Part shown: positions 40,943-50,556 of the stretch, piece by piece
Position numbering within the stretch: position 1 is the first letter of the stretch
How the letters are laid out: the number at the start of each line of letters is the position of its first letter
Source: Streptomyces inusitatus
Lineage (GTDB): Bacteria > Actinomycetota > Actinomycetes > Streptomycetales > Streptomycetaceae
Assembly (NCBI RefSeq): GCF_014651115.1
Contig: NZ_BMWG01000002.1
Location: 258,070-322,069, forward strand
DNA length: 64,000 bases
Direction: 5' to 3'
The notes under the pieces: generated by a model
What the model was told of the DNA's origin: nothing
The model's database searches: none
Seen by the model: only the letters and a program-made list of their open reading frames with translations
Program-made: the position numbers and the translations under genes

Positions 40943-43153
40943 ATGCCCTCACGCACCAGAAGACCCATGAGGGGAAGCCGGGTCGCGGCCACCGCGCTGC
41001 TGCTCGTGGCGGGCCTGACCGCCGCGGGCCAGGCGCGGGCGGCCGACCCCGGCGGCCCCGGCGGCCCCGGCGAGGGCACCGGCCCCACCGGGCAGAAGCT
41101 GACCGTCTCCGCGGTCAAGGACCTCGACCCGGCCGGCCAGCGCGTCACCGTGACCGGTTCGGGCTACGACCCCCTCCAGGGCGTCTATCTGGCCCTCTGC
41201 GCCCTTCCGAAGAAGCCCGGCGAGGCCCCGAGCCCCTGCCTGGGCGGCATGGATCTGACCGGCGGCTCGGGCTCCTCCATCTGGATCTCCAACAACCCCC
41301 CGTCGCACGGCGAGGGTCTCACCCGGCCCTTCACCGTGAAGGACGGCAAAGGCGGTTTCACCTTCGATCTGAACATCAAGATCAAGGACAGCAACGCCGA
41401 CTGCGGTCGGCAGACCTGCGGCATCGTCACCCGCGCCGACCACACGGACACCGGCGACCGGAACCAGGACGTCATCGTCCCCGTCACCTTCGGCAAGGGC
41501 ACACCGCCCACCCCGGAGGTTCCCCCCGGCACGGTGCGCCACACCGAGGTGCGCCAGTACGTGCCGCAGAACGGCGTGGTGGACGCCGAGGTGGACGCGG
41601 CCAAGGGACGGCTCTACGTCAGCAGCGTCGGCACCGCCGGCAAGGGGCGGCTCTCGGTCTACGAGACCGGGTCCGGGGCCCTGGTCGGCCGGCCCGTCGA
41701 ACTGCCGGGCGTCGCCCAGTCGCTGGCGCTCGACGGCGACTCCGGCGAGCTGCATCTCGGACTCGACGGCCGGGTTGCCACGTACATCCCCGAGTCGGGC
41801 CTGCTCTTCGACGAGCGGACACCCGTGAAGGAGACGAGCGTCGGACTGCTGGCGATGGACCCGGCCGCGGACCGGCTCTATGTCACCAACAAGAGCTACA
41901 CCGCGCCCACGGTGACGGTCTACGACACCAAGAACGAGAAGTGGGAGGCGGTCGGCGAACCGGTCAAGCTCGCCGCCATGGCGACCGATCTCTCCGTGGA
42001 CACCGAACGGCACCGCGGCCACACCGTCTCCGTGGGAGCGGTCGCCGACCCGGACACCAAGCAGCGGCACTACATCAACCATCTCGACTCGTTCGACGGA
42101 GCCACCGGCAAGCGGGTCGACACCCTCAACCTCGGCACCGGGCTGCTGGGCAGCCAGGGCGTGACCATCGACTCCGAGGGCGGCACCGGCTACGTCGCCA
42201 ACACCGCGGACAACTCGATCTACACCGTGGACCTGGAAGCCAACAAGGTCACCGGATCGGTGGTGGTCAGCGGCAACCCGAAGTCGCTCGCGTACGACTC
42301 CGGCACCGGGCTGCTCTACGCCACCCAGTTCACGGGCGGCACGGTCGCCGTCGTGGACATGGCGCGGCACAAGGTCGTCCAGACGCTGGAGACCGGCAAA
42401 CGGCCCACCGGCCTGACCCTGGACGCCGAGAACCACACGCTGTTCACGGTCTCGAACGGAACGGGCGCGGTCGTCCAGACCCAGCGCCAGGTCTCACCGT
42501 CGGTGACCGCCGAACCGAAGGCGGTCTCGGTGCGGGCGGGCGAGCAGGCGGTCCTCAGGGCCACCGCCGCGGCGACCCCCGAGCCGAAGGTCTCCTGGGA
42601 GGTCAGCGGCGACGACGGCGGCAGCTGGCAGCCGATCTCCCACGCCTACGGCACAGAGTTCTCCTTCAGGGCGACCGTGGAGCACGACGGCAACCGCTAC
42701 CGCGCCGTGTTCTCCAACCCGGTCGGCAGCACCCGCTCTGCGGGGGCCGAGGTGACCGTCACCGCGGCGCCCGACCCCGACCCGGATCCAGACCCGGATC
42801 CGTCGCCGAGCGAGGAGGAACCGGATCCCGACCCCGATCCGGACCCGGACCCGGAACCCGACCCCGGTGACACCGGCGGGTCCCAAGGCTCCGCCGGAGG
42901 CTCGGGCGACACCGGCTCCACCGGAGGCTCGGACTCGGGAGGCCCGAGCACCTCCGGCGGCACCGGAAGCTCAGCCTCCGGCGGCACGGCGGGCGGCGGC
43001 ACCACCGGCACCACCGGCGGGGCCTCCGCCCACGGCGGGGACGGCAGGCTCGCCTCCACCGGCTCCGCCATGATCCCGATCGCCCTCGGCGCGGCGATCC
43101 TGACCGCCGCCGGCGCGGCGGCCGTCATGCTGCGACGCCGAATCCCGGCGTAA
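40943..43153 (+). CDS. LASTG-anchored surface protein: NCS-like domain, beta-propeller, Ig-like domain
   Basis: The 736-residue product has a signal peptide (1-33) and an NCS-like domain at about 50-185. C86, C99, C154 and C159, CLGG and IVTRADH match the preceding protein. A YncE/NHL-like beta-propeller follows at about 190-520 (VDAEVDAAKGRLYVSSVG, GTGYVANTADNSIYTVDLE, SLAYDSGTGLLYATQ). Then come an Ig-like domain (about 525-610), an Asp-Pro repeat, a Gly/Ser/Thr spacer, the sortase motif LASTG at 703-707, a hydrophobic helix and RRRIPA. The pair probably places related binding domains in the medium and on the wall. Ligand unknown. Confidence 0.82.
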   Translation: MPSRTRRPMRGSRVAATALLLVAGLTAAGQARAADPGGPGGPGEGTGPTGQKLTVSAVKDLDPAGQRVTVTGSGYDPLQGVYLALCALPKKPGEAPSPCLGGMDLTGGSGSSIWISNNPPSHGEGLTRPFTVKDGKGGFTFDLNIKIKDSNADCGRQTCGIVTRADHTDTGDRNQDVIVPVTFGKGTPPTPEVPPGTVRHTEVRQYVPQNGVVDAEVDAAKGRLYVSSVGTAGKGRLSVYETGSGALVGRPVELPGVAQSLALDGDSGELHLGLDGRVATYIPESGLLFDERTPVKETSVGLLAMDPAADRLYVTNKSYTAPTVTVYDTKNEKWEAVGEPVKLAAMATDLSVDTERHRGHTVSVGAVADPDTKQRHYINHLDSFDGATGKRVDTLNLGTGLLGSQGVTIDSEGGTGYVANTADNSIYTVDLEANKVTGSVVVSGNPKSLAYDSGTGLLYATQFTGGTVAVVDMARHKVVQTLETGKRPTGLTLDAENHTLFTVSNGTGAVVQTQRQVSPSVTAEPKAVSVRAGEQAVLRATAAATPEPKVSWEVSGDDGGSWQPISHAYGTEFSFRATVEHDGNRYRAVFSNPVGSTRSAGAEVTVTAAPDPDPDPDPDPSPSEEEPDPDPDPDPDPEPDPGDTGGSQGSAGGSGDTGSTGGSDSGGPSTSGGTGSSASGGTAGGGTTGTTGGASAHGGDGRLASTGSAMIPIALGAAILTAAGAAAVMLRRRIPA

Positions 43154-43171
43154 ACCGGGCCCGGACCGGCT

Positions 43172-43208
43172 CGGCCCCCCTCCCGCTCATCGGCCGGGAG
43201 GGGGGCCG
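43172..43208. terminator. 14-bp bidirectional hairpin
   Basis: Arms 43172-43185 and 43195-43208 pair perfectly with a 9-base loop, between the converging LASTG and acpS genes. Confidence 0.8.
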
Positions 43209-43234
43209 GGCCACGCCCGTGCGCGATACAGGGC

Positions 43235-43603
43235 TCACCCCTCGGCGATCACCACCGCCGACGCCACCCCCGCGTCATGGCTCAGCGAGATGTGCCAGGA
43301 CCGCACCCCCAGCTCCTCGGCCCGCGCCGCGACCGTCCCGTACACCCGAAGGCGCGGCCGGCCGCTCTCCTCGACGTACACCTCGGCATCGGTCCAGTGC
43401 AGCCCGGCGGGCGCGCCGAGCGCCTTGGCCAGCGCCTCCTTCGCGGCGAACCGCGCCGCCAGCGAGGCGGGCCCGCGCCGCTCCCCGCTGGGCAGCAGCA
43501 GCTCGCTCTCCAGGAAGAGCCGCGCCGCCATGCCCGGCGTACGCCTCAGCGACGCCGCGAACCGGTCGATCTCCGCGACATCGATCCCCACCCCAATGAT
43601 CAT
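43235..43603 (-). CDS. acpS: holo-[acyl-carrier-protein] synthase
   Basis: The 122-residue AcpS-type phosphopantetheinyl transferase activates the fatty-acid ACP from CoA. Mg2+ ligands appear in [12 protein letters not shown] and [12 protein letters not shown]. The length is standard for AcpS. It is near coaA, so CoA supply and use lie side by side, although on opposite strands. Confidence 0.95.
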   Translation of the reverse strand: MIIGVGIDVAEIDRFAASLRRTPGMAARLFLESELLLPSGERRGPASLAARFAAKEALAKALGAPAGLHWTDAEVYVEESGRPRLRVYGTVAARAEELGVRSWHISLSHDAGVASAVVIAEG

Positions 43604-43775
43604 CCGCTCACTCCGCTGTCACCGTTCCGCCGGACTCCCGGCCGTCCGCCATCATGGCAAACCACGGCCGACGGCCGACGTAACCCATGATTGCCGCACA
43701 TGTCGGGGCCCCGCGACGGCCGCGCGTGACCGAGCACACCACCCGTAAGCCCCGCGCACCCCCGACAATGTGAGG

Positions 43776-44804
43776 GTGATCTCTTCGCCGCCACAGAGCA
43801 CACGGGCCGCCTCGCCGGGCTCGCCCTCCGCCGCCCACCGCCGGGCCGAGCACGGGCCGACCCCGTACGTCGACCTCACCCGCGCCGAGTGGAGCGCCCT
43901 GCGGGACAAGACCCCGCTGCCGCTGACCGCCGAGGAGGTCGAGCGGCTGCGCGGCCTCGGGGACGTCATCGACCTGGACGAGGTACGGGACGTCTATCTG
44001 CCGCTCTCCCGGCTGCTCAACCTCTATGTCCAGGCCACCGGCGAGCTGCGCGGCGCGCTGAACACCTTCCTCGGGGACGCGGGACACGGCCAGGGCGAGC
44101 AGCGCGGCACCCCCTTCGTCATAGGGGTCGCCGGCTCGGTCGCCGTCGGCAAGTCCACCGTCGCCAGGACCCTCCAGGCCCTGCTCGCCCGCTGGCCCGA
44201 GCACCCGCGCGTCGAGCTGGTGACCACGGACGGCTTCCTCTACCCGATGAAGGAGCTCCAGTCGCGCGGGCTGATGTCGCGGAAAGGTTTCCCCGAGTCC
44301 TACGACCGGCGGGCCCTGACCCGCTTCGTCGCCGACATCAAGGCGGGCAAGGACGAGGTCAGCGCGCCGGTCTACTCCCATCTGATCTACGACATCGTCC
44401 CCGACGAGCGTCTGGTCGTCCGCCGGCCGGACATTCTGATCGTGGAGGGCCTCAATGTCCTCCAGCCCGCCCTGCCGGGCAGCGACGGCCGCACCCGGAT
44501 GGGGCTCGCGGACTACTTCGACTTCTCGGTGTACGTGGACGCCCGCGCCGACGACATCGAGCGCTGGTATCTGAGCCGCTTCCGCCAGCTGCGCGAGACC
44601 GCCTTCCAGAACCCGTTCTCGTACTTCCGGAAGTACACCCAGGTCTCCGAGGAGGAGGCCCTGAACTACGCCCGCACCATGTGGCGCACGATCAACAAGC
44701 CGAACCTGCTGGAGAACGTGGCTCCGACTCGCGGCCGTGCCACGCTGGTGCTGCGCAAGGGCCCCGATCACAAGGTCCAGCGCCTGTCGCTGCGCAAACT
44801 CTGA
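43776..44804 (+). CDS. coaA: type I pantothenate kinase
   Basis: The roughly 342-residue kinase makes the committed step of CoA synthesis. P-loop [38 protein letters not shown] and [11 protein letters not shown] are type I PanK motifs. About 30 N-terminal residues are disordered in appearance. GACAAT lies six bases before the GTG at 43776 and no ribosome site is visible, so a leaderless mRNA is likely; GTG at 43770 is in frame and possible. Feedback by CoA is usual for the family. Confidence 0.93.
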   Translation: MISSPPQSTRAASPGSPSAAHRRAEHGPTPYVDLTRAEWSALRDKTPLPLTAEEVERLRGLGDVIDLDEVRDVYLPLSRLLNLYVQATGELRGALNTFLGDAGHGQGEQRGTPFVIGVAGSVAVGKSTVARTLQALLARWPEHPRVELVTTDGFLYPMKELQSRGLMSRKGFPESYDRRALTRFVADIKAGKDEVSAPVYSHLIYDIVPDERLVVRRPDILIVEGLNVLQPALPGSDGRTRMGLADYFDFSVYVDARADDIERWYLSRFRQLRETAFQNPFSYFRKYTQVSEEEALNYARTMWRTINKPNLLENVAPTRGRATLVLRKGPDHKVQRLSLRKL

Positions 44805-44814
44805 GGAGCCCCGT

Positions 44815-45753
44815 GTGCTGCATCTGCGCCTGATCACCCCGGCCGACCGCACCGCCGAGGTGGTGCGGCTGGTGGAGCGGACCGTCGGCACCACCCATCT
44901 GGCCGTGGTGCCGGGCGCGGCGCTCCATCCGCAGGGCGATCTGGTGATGTGCGACGTCGCGCGGGAGGCGGGGGACGAGCTGATCGGCGCGCTGCGGGGG
45001 CTCGGGATCGACGAGTGCGGCTCGATCGCCGTCGAGAACATCGATCTCTCGCTCTCCCAGCACGCCGACGAGGCGGAGCGGGAGGCCCCCGGGGAGGGGG
45101 CGGACGCGGTGATCTGGGAGCAGTTGGCGGACGCGTCCCACGAGGAGTCGACGCTCTCCGTGACCTACATCGCCTTCCTGTCGCTGGCGACGATGATCGC
45201 GGCCTGCGGGGTGGTGCTGGACAACGCGATCCTGATCGTGGGCGCGATGGCGGTGGGTCCTGAGTTCGGCCCGCTGGCGGGGGTCTGCGCCGGGCTGGTT
45301 CAGCGGGCTCCGAAGCTGCTGTGGCGCTCACTGGTGGCGCTGGTGGTGGGGTTCGCGGCGGCCATGGCGATCACCGTGGGGTTCAGCTTCCTGATGGCCT
45401 GGCTCGGCCAGTTCGATGTGGCGCAGTTGGAGGCCGCCCGGCCCAACACGAGCTTCATCTACCAGCCGGACACCTTCTCGCTGGTGGTGGCGGTGCTGGC
45501 GGGCATCGCCGGGATGCTCTCCCTGACCTCCGCGAAGTCCGGGGCCCTGGTCGGTGTCGCCATCTCGGTGACGACGGTCCCGGCGGCGGCGAACGCGGCG
45601 GTGGCGTTCTCCTTCCAGGAGTACCGGCAGGCCTGGGGGTCCGTCGAGCAGCTGCTGCTCAATCTGCTGGGCATCGCCCTCGCGGGGACGCTGACCCTCG
45701 TCGTCCAGAAGATCCTGTGGGCCCGCCGGCACAGGCTGCCCCGCACCGGCTGA
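44815..45753 (+). CDS. DUF389 membrane protein
   Basis: The 312-residue product has a cytoplasmic N-terminal domain (about 1-105) and about six membrane helices. ILIVGAMAVGPEFGPLAGVCAGL and SGALVGVAISVTTVPAAANA, each read as two shorter motifs, are typical of the DUF389 family. GTG at 44815 follows gaggag, 10 bases past the coaA stop, so the two genes share a transcript. Function of the family is not established. Confidence 0.85.
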   Translation: MLHLRLITPADRTAEVVRLVERTVGTTHLAVVPGAALHPQGDLVMCDVAREAGDELIGALRGLGIDECGSIAVENIDLSLSQHADEAEREAPGEGADAVIWEQLADASHEESTLSVTYIAFLSLATMIAACGVVLDNAILIVGAMAVGPEFGPLAGVCAGLVQRAPKLLWRSLVALVVGFAAAMAITVGFSFLMAWLGQFDVAQLEAARPNTSFIYQPDTFSLVVAVLAGIAGMLSLTSAKSGALVGVAISVTTVPAAANAAVAFSFQEYRQAWGSVEQLLLNLLGIALAGTLTLVVQKILWARRHRLPRTG

Positions 45754-45770
45754 CCCACAGGGTCTCAGCC

Positions 45771-45807
45771 CGCCCGGGGCTCCCCCCGGGCGAAGCCCAG
45801 GGGGAGC
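45771..45807. terminator. alternative hairpins after the DUF389 gene
   Basis: CGCCCGGGG (45771-45779) pairs with 45784-45792. GCTCCCCC (45779-45786) can instead pair with 45800-45807. The two are mutually exclusive. Either could end transcription. Confidence 0.6.
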
Positions 45808-45844
45808 TTCAGGAAGCCATCCTTTTAGCTGTACAGGAGGTCAA

Positions 45845-45872
45845 TTCCAGCCTGTCCGGCGATTGAGGACAA
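45845..45872. repeat. Streptomyces dispersed intergenic repeat
   Basis: The stretch around ccagcctgtccggcgattga resembles a short element I recall in many Streptomyces intergenic regions, often next to gene 3' ends. It lies between the converging DUF389 and glmM genes. Only one copy is seen here. Confidence 0.45.
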
Positions 45873-45914
45873 AACCCGCACCACAAGGCCCCGCACCCAA
45901 CAACCTGGCAAACC

Positions 45915-47273
45915 TCACCCCAGCGACAGCTTCACCACATCGGCGAGGCGTTCCGCGACCGAGCGCGCCTGCTCGATGTCGGCCGCCTCCACCATCACCC
46001 GTACCAGGGGCTCCGTCCCGGACGGCCGCAGCAGCACCCGCCCGGTCGCCCCCAGCTCGCGCTCCGCCTCGGCGACGGCGTTCGCCAGCTCGGCGGAGGT
46101 GTGGACCCGCGACTTGTCGACATCGGGGACGTTGATCAGCACCTGCGGCAGCCGCTCCATCACCCCGGCCAGCTCCGCGAGCGACCGCCCGGTCGCCGCG
46201 ACCCTGGCGGCGAGGAGCAGCCCGGTGAGGGTGCCGTCGCCGGTGGTGGCGTGGTCGAGGATGATCACGTGCCCGGACTGCTCGCCGCCGAGCGCGTATC
46301 CGTCGCGTTTCATCGATTCGAGGACGTAGCGGTCGCCGACCGCCGTCTGCACCAGCTCCACTCCCTCGCGCTCCATCGCGATCTTGAAGCCGAGGTTGGA
46401 CATGACGGTGCCGACCACGGTGTTCCCGCGCAGCGTCCCCGCCTCGCGCATGGCCAGCGCCAGCACCGCGAGGATCTGGTCGCCGTCGACCTCCGCGCCG
46501 GATCCGTCGACCGCCAGGCAGCGGTCGGCGTCGCCGTCGTGCGCGATGCCGAAGTCCGCGCCGTGCTCGACCACGGCCGCCTTGAGCTGCCCCAGATGGG
46601 TCGATCCGCAGCCGTCGTTGATGTTGAGCCCGTCGGGGGCCGCGCCGATGGTGACGACCTGCGCGCCGGCCCGGGTGAAGGCCTCGGGCGACACCTTCGC
46701 GGCCGCTCCGTGCGCCTCGTCCAGGACGATCCTGAGCCCGTCGAGCCGGTTGGGCACGGAGGCGACGAGATGGGTGACGTACCGCTCGAAGCCCTGGTCG
46801 TAGTCGGTGACCCGGCCGACGCCCGCCCCGGTCGGCCGGCCCCACGGAGCACCGGTGCGGTGCTGCTCGTAGATCGCCTCGATCCGCTCCTCCAGCTCGT
46901 CGGCGAGCTTGTGGCCGCCGCGCGCGAGAAGCTTGATCCCGTTGTCGGGCATGGCGTTGTGGCTGGCGGAGAGCATCACGCCGAAGTCGGCGTCGAGCGC
47001 GCCGGTCAGATACGCCACCGCCGGAGTGGGCAGCACGCCGACCCGCAGGACGTCCACACCGGCGCTCGCGAGGCCCGCCACGACGGCGGCCTCCAGAAAC
47101 TCCCCCGACGCCCGTGGATCTCGTCCGACCACGGCGGTCGGCCGGTGCCCCGCGGAGATTCCCGCCTCGGCGAGCACATGCGCTGCGGCCACCGAGAGGC
47201 CCAGCGCCAGCTCCGCCGTCAGATCCGCGTTGGCGACACCGCGCACACCGTCCGTGCCGAAGAGTCGTCCCAC
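45915..47273 (-). CDS. glmM: phosphoglucosamine mutase
   Basis: The 452-residue enzyme converts GlcN-6-P to GlcN-1-P for UDP-GlcNAc and the cell wall. [12 protein letters not shown] starts the fold, and [11 protein letters not shown] at 102-112 carries the phosphoserine (S104). [14 protein letters not shown] binds Mg2+, EQSGH recognises sugar, and [14 protein letters not shown] binds phosphate. GTG at 47273 follows cggagga. It is upstream of the rplM-rpsI operon, the usual order. Confidence 0.96.
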   Translation of the reverse strand: MGRLFGTDGVRGVANADLTAELALGLSVAAAHVLAEAGISAGHRPTAVVGRDPRASGEFLEAAVVAGLASAGVDVLRVGVLPTPAVAYLTGALDADFGVMLSASHNAMPDNGIKLLARGGHKLADELEERIEAIYEQHRTGAPWGRPTGAGVGRVTDYDQGFERYVTHLVASVPNRLDGLRIVLDEAHGAAAKVSPEAFTRAGAQVVTIGAAPDGLNINDGCGSTHLGQLKAAVVEHGADFGIAHDGDADRCLAVDGSGAEVDGDQILAVLALAMREAGTLRGNTVVGTVMSNLGFKIAMEREGVELVQTAVGDRYVLESMKRDGYALGGEQSGHVIILDHATTGDGTLTGLLLAARVAATGRSLAELAGVMERLPQVLINVPDVDKSRVHTSAELANAVAEAERELGATGRVLLRPSGTEPLVRVMVEAADIEQARSVAERLADVVKLSLG

Positions 47274-47417
47274 AGCTGTCCTCCGAAATTGGTCCGTGAT
47301 GCTCCGAAACAGCAAGCCTATGAACGCGTTATGCCCGTTCTACGCCCGAGGTGCTGGTGAATGCGCGCTCCGGGCCGTGGTGAATGGGCGCGTTCACGGC
47401 CCGGCCATGGGAAAGAC

Positions 47418-47454
47418 GTACGCCCCGGCAGCACTGAGTGCTGCCGGGGCGTAC
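47418..47454. terminator. 18-bp hairpin after rpsI
   Basis: GTACGCCCCGGCAGCACT (47418-47435) and its complement (47437-47454) flank a single central base. It lies 24 bases past the rpsI stop and is one of the strongest terminators in the window. Confidence 0.88.
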
Positions 47455-47477
47455 GGAAATACAGGCCGAGCAGGCGA

Positions 47478-48005
47478 TTAACGCTTGCTGTACTGCGGGG
47501 CCTTACGGGCCTTCTTCAGACCGGCCTTCTTGCGCTCGACCGCACGGTCGTCGCGGCTCAGGAAGCCGGCCTTCTTCAGCGTGGCGCGGTTGTTGTCCAC
47601 GTCCGCCTCGTTCAGCGCACGGGCCACACCCAGGCGCAGCGCGCCGGCCTGACCGGAGACACCGCCGCCCGAGATGCGGGCGATGACGTCGTAGCGGTCG
47701 TCGAGCTCAAGCACCTTGAAGGGCTCGTTGACTTCCTGCTGGTGCACCTTGTTGGGGAAGTAGTCCTCAAGGGTGCGACCGTTGATCTTCCACTTGCCGG
47801 TGCCCGGGACGATCCGGACGCGGGCGATGGCGTTCTTGCGACGGCCCAGGCCGGCGGCCGGCTGGGGGTCACCAAAACGGGACGCGAGGGACTCGGAGGT
47901 GTACTCGCCCTCGACGGGCGCCTCCGACTCGAAGGTGGTGACCTCGGCGTAGGTCTCGGTCTCTTCGACCTCGACGACGGGGGCTTCGGCGGTGGTCTCG
48001 GCCAC
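47478..48005 (-). CDS. rpsI: 30S ribosomal protein S9
   Basis: At 175 residues it has the S9 core ([36 protein letters not shown], with the former continuing NGRTLEDYF) and the basic C-terminal tail [11 protein letters not shown] that reaches the P site. An acidic N-terminal extension of about 45 residues, rich in Glu and Thr, is longer than in E. coli but common in actinobacteria. It is second in the rplM-rpsI operon. Confidence 0.97.
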   Translation of the reverse strand: MAETTAEAPVVEVEETETYAEVTTFESEAPVEGEYTSESLASRFGDPQPAAGLGRRKNAIARVRIVPGTGKWKINGRTLEDYFPNKVHQQEVNEPFKVLELDDRYDVIARISGGGVSGQAGALRLGVARALNEADVDNNRATLKKAGFLSRDDRAVERKKAGLKKARKAPQYSKR

Positions 48006-48046
48006 GATTTTCCTCAGATTCTTTTCGTCTTAGGGGATGGCCGGAA

Positions 48047-48490
48047 CTACTGCGCGACCTGGGTGATCTCGAACGGTACAGGCTGCTGAGCAGCGTGCGG
48101 GTGGTTCTCGCCCGCGTAGACCTTCAGCTTCGAGAGCATCTGACGGCCCAGGGTGTTCTTGGGGATCATGCCCTTGATGGCCTTCTCCACAGCCTTCTCG
48201 GGGCTCTTGGAAAGCAGCTCGTCGTAACGGACGGAGCGCAGACCGCCCGGGAAGCCGGAGTGGCGGTACGCCATCTTCTGGGTCTTCTTGTTGCCGGAGA
48301 GGTGGACCTTCTCGGCGTTGATGATGATGACGAAGTCGCCCATGTCCATGTGGGGGGCGTAGGTCGGCTTGTGCTTGCCCCGGAGGAGGTTCGCTGCCGT
48401 AGTCGCCAGACGGCCCAGGACGATGTCCTGCGCGTCGATGATGTGCCACTGGCGCGTGACATCGCCGGGCTTGGGGCTGTACGTACGCAC
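48047..48490 (-). CDS. rplM: 50S ribosomal protein L13
   Basis: The 147-residue protein has the L13 signature from [19 protein letters not shown] through [16 protein letters not shown] to [11 protein letters not shown]. It is an early assembly protein of the large subunit. It starts the rplM-rpsI operon, 41 bases ahead of rpsI. Confidence 0.97.
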   Translation of the reverse strand: MRTYSPKPGDVTRQWHIIDAQDIVLGRLATTAANLLRGKHKPTYAPHMDMGDFVIIINAEKVHLSGNKKTQKMAYRHSGFPGGLRSVRYDELLSKSPEKAVEKAIKGMIPKNTLGRQMLSKLKVYAGENHPHAAQQPVPFEITQVAQ

Positions 48491-48865
48491 GGTCGTAGCC
48501 TTCGCTTCTTCAGTGAGTGGGTCTCCCTGTGCCCGAGGGCACCAGGAGTGGGTCCTGACAAGGCCAGCCGGACGACGACGACAGCTGTGGCAGCACTACG
48601 GGGACGCAACCCGAGCGCTTGCCGCTGGTCATCAGCCGGTGGACCGGCGTAAGGGCCCCTCACGTGAGATAGAGCAAGCCAATACGCATAACGAAGCAGA
48701 AGCTTACCCGCGCACCGCCGGACGGGTCAAAACGCCGGGGCGGCGACCCGTCCGGACGGCCCCACCAGGCACTGGGCCACATCCCCGGAAATCCCTACAG
48801 AGCGCCCGGCGGGCACCCGGGCCGCGAAGGCCGCCCCGAAGGGCGGAAACCGGCCAGAAAGGGCC
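48491..48865. other. rplM leader and promoter region
   Basis: 375 bases between rplM and the ABC-F gene contain no credible reading frame. A relatively A/T-rich patch at about 48660-48710 is the likely rplM promoter, which would give a leader of roughly 180 bases. A small hairpin (48832-48847) may end the ABC-F transcript. I could not identify a defined ribosomal-protein leader structure. Confidence 0.5.
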
Positions 48866-50488
48866 TCAGCGGGCCCGCTCGACCCGACGCTCGTCCCACA
48901 CCGGCCCATCGGTCTCCCGGACCACCCCGTCCGAGCCGAAAACCAGATAGCGATCGAACGAACGAGCGAACCATCGGTCGTGGGTCACCGCCAGCACCGT
49001 CCCCTCGTACGACTCCAGACCGTCCTGGAGCGCCTCGGCGGACTCCAGGTCCAGGTTGTCTGTCGGCTCGTCCAGCAGCAGCGCCGTGGTGCCCGCCAGC
49101 TCCAGCAGCAGGATCTGGAAGCGCGCCTGCTGCCCGCCCGAGAGCTTGTCGAAGCCCTGGTCGCCCTGGCGCTCCAGCTCGTACCGCCGCAGCACCGACA
49201 TCGCGCCGCCCCGGTCCTTGGCGTGCTCGGTCCACAGGATGTCCACCAGCGTGCGGCCCATCAGCTCCGGGTGGGCGTGCGTCTGCGCGAAGTGACCGGG
49301 CACCACCCGGGCGCCCAGCTTCCAGGAACCGGTGTGCGCCACCGTCCCCTCCCCCGCCAGCAGCCGCAGGAAGTGCGACTTCCCCGAGCCGTTCGACCCC
49401 AGCACCGCGACCCGCTCGCCGTAGAAGACCTCCAGGTCGAACGGTTTCATCAGACCGGTCAGCTCCAGCCCCTGACAGGTCAGCGCCCGCACCCCGGTAC
49501 GCCCGCCGCGCAGCCGCATCCGGATGTCCTGCTCGCGCGGCGGCTCCGGCGGCGGACCCACGTCCTCGAACTTCTTGAACCGGGTCTGCATCGCCCGGTA
49601 GCGCGACGCCATGTCCGGGCTGATCGCCGCCTGCTGCCGGAGCCGGAAGACCAGCGCCTTCAACCGGGCGTGCTCCTCGTCCCACCGCCGCTTCAGCTCC
49701 TCGAAGCGCGCGAACCGCTCCTTGCGTGCCTCGTGGTACGTGTCAAAACCGGCGCCGTGCACCCAGATGTCCGAGCCCGCCGGGCCCGGCTCCACACTGA
49801 CGATCTTCTGCGCCGTACGAACCAGCAGCTCACGGTCGTGGGAGACGAAGAGGACCGTCTTACGGGTCTCCTTCAGCCGCTCCTCCAGCCAGCGCTTGCC
49901 CGGAACGTCCAGATAGTTGTCCGGCTCGTCCAGCAGCAGCACCTCATCGGGCCCCCGCAGCAGCGCCTCCAGCGCCAGCCGCTTCTGCTCGCCGCCGCTC
50001 AGCGTCCGCAGCTCGCGCCACTGCGCCTTCTCGTACGGGACGCCCAGCGCCGCCATGGTGCACATGTCCCAGAGCGTCTCCGCCTCATAGCCGCGCGCCT
50101 CCGCCCAGTCGCTCAGCGCCTGCGCGTACCGCATCTGCGCGGCCTCGTCGTCGACGGTCAGGATCAGCTCCTCCGCCTCGTCGACCGCCCGCGCCGCGTC
50201 CCGCACCCGGGGCTGGGCCAGCGACACCAGCAGATCCCGTACGGTCCGCCCGTCCCGCACCGAGCCGATGAACTGGCTCATCACACCCAGCCCGCCGCTG
50301 ACCGACACCGAGCCGCCGTGCGGCTCCAGCTCCCCCGAGATCAGCCGCAGCAGCGTCGTCTTGCCCGCGCCGTTCGCGCCGACCAGCGCGACCACCGCCC
50401 CTTCGCCCACCCGGAACGAGGCGTCGCCGAGGAGCACCCGCCCGTCGGGAAGGTAATACTCCAGATGTGCCGCCTCAAGATGTCCCAT
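48866..50488 (-). CDS. ABC-F family ATPase
   Basis: The 540-residue protein has two ABC domains and no membrane segments. Domain 1 has GANGAGKTT, LSGGEQKRLALEAL and LLLDEPDNYLD. A linker rich in Lys/Arg/Glu follows (about 240-310). Domain 2 has GSNGSGKSH, LSGGQQARFQILLLEL and LLLDEPTDNLD. ABC-F proteins act on ribosomes, either as translation factors or antibiotic-protection factors. Its place next to rplM-rpsI suits a translation role; resistance to a self-made drug cannot be excluded. Confidence 0.9.
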   Translation of the reverse strand: MGHLEAAHLEYYLPDGRVLLGDASFRVGEGAVVALVGANGAGKTTLLRLISGELEPHGGSVSVSGGLGVMSQFIGSVRDGRTVRDLLVSLAQPRVRDAARAVDEAEELILTVDDEAAQMRYAQALSDWAEARGYEAETLWDMCTMAALGVPYEKAQWRELRTLSGGEQKRLALEALLRGPDEVLLLDEPDNYLDVPGKRWLEERLKETRKTVLFVSHDRELLVRTAQKIVSVEPGPAGSDIWVHGAGFDTYHEARKERFARFEELKRRWDEEHARLKALVFRLRQQAAISPDMASRYRAMQTRFKKFEDVGPPPEPPREQDIRMRLRGGRTGVRALTCQGLELTGLMKPFDLEVFYGERVAVLGSNGSGKSHFLRLLAGEGTVAHTGSWKLGARVVPGHFAQTHAHPELMGRTLVDILWTEHAKDRGGAMSVLRRYELERQGDQGFDKLSGGQQARFQILLLELAGTTALLLDEPTDNLDLESAEALQDGLESYEGTVLAVTHDRWFARSFDRYLVFGSDGVVRETDGPVWDERRVERAR

Positions 50489-50556
50489 AACGCGATTCTC
50501 GCCCCCGCCGCCCACAGGACCCAACCGGTTTAAGGCCAGGCCCTAAGATTCGCGGC

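Noticed and set aside
48980-50533. 517-codon rightward frame across the ABC-F gene
   Set aside because: Antisense to both Walker A/B and signature motifs of the ABC-F ATPase; no recognisable content of its own.
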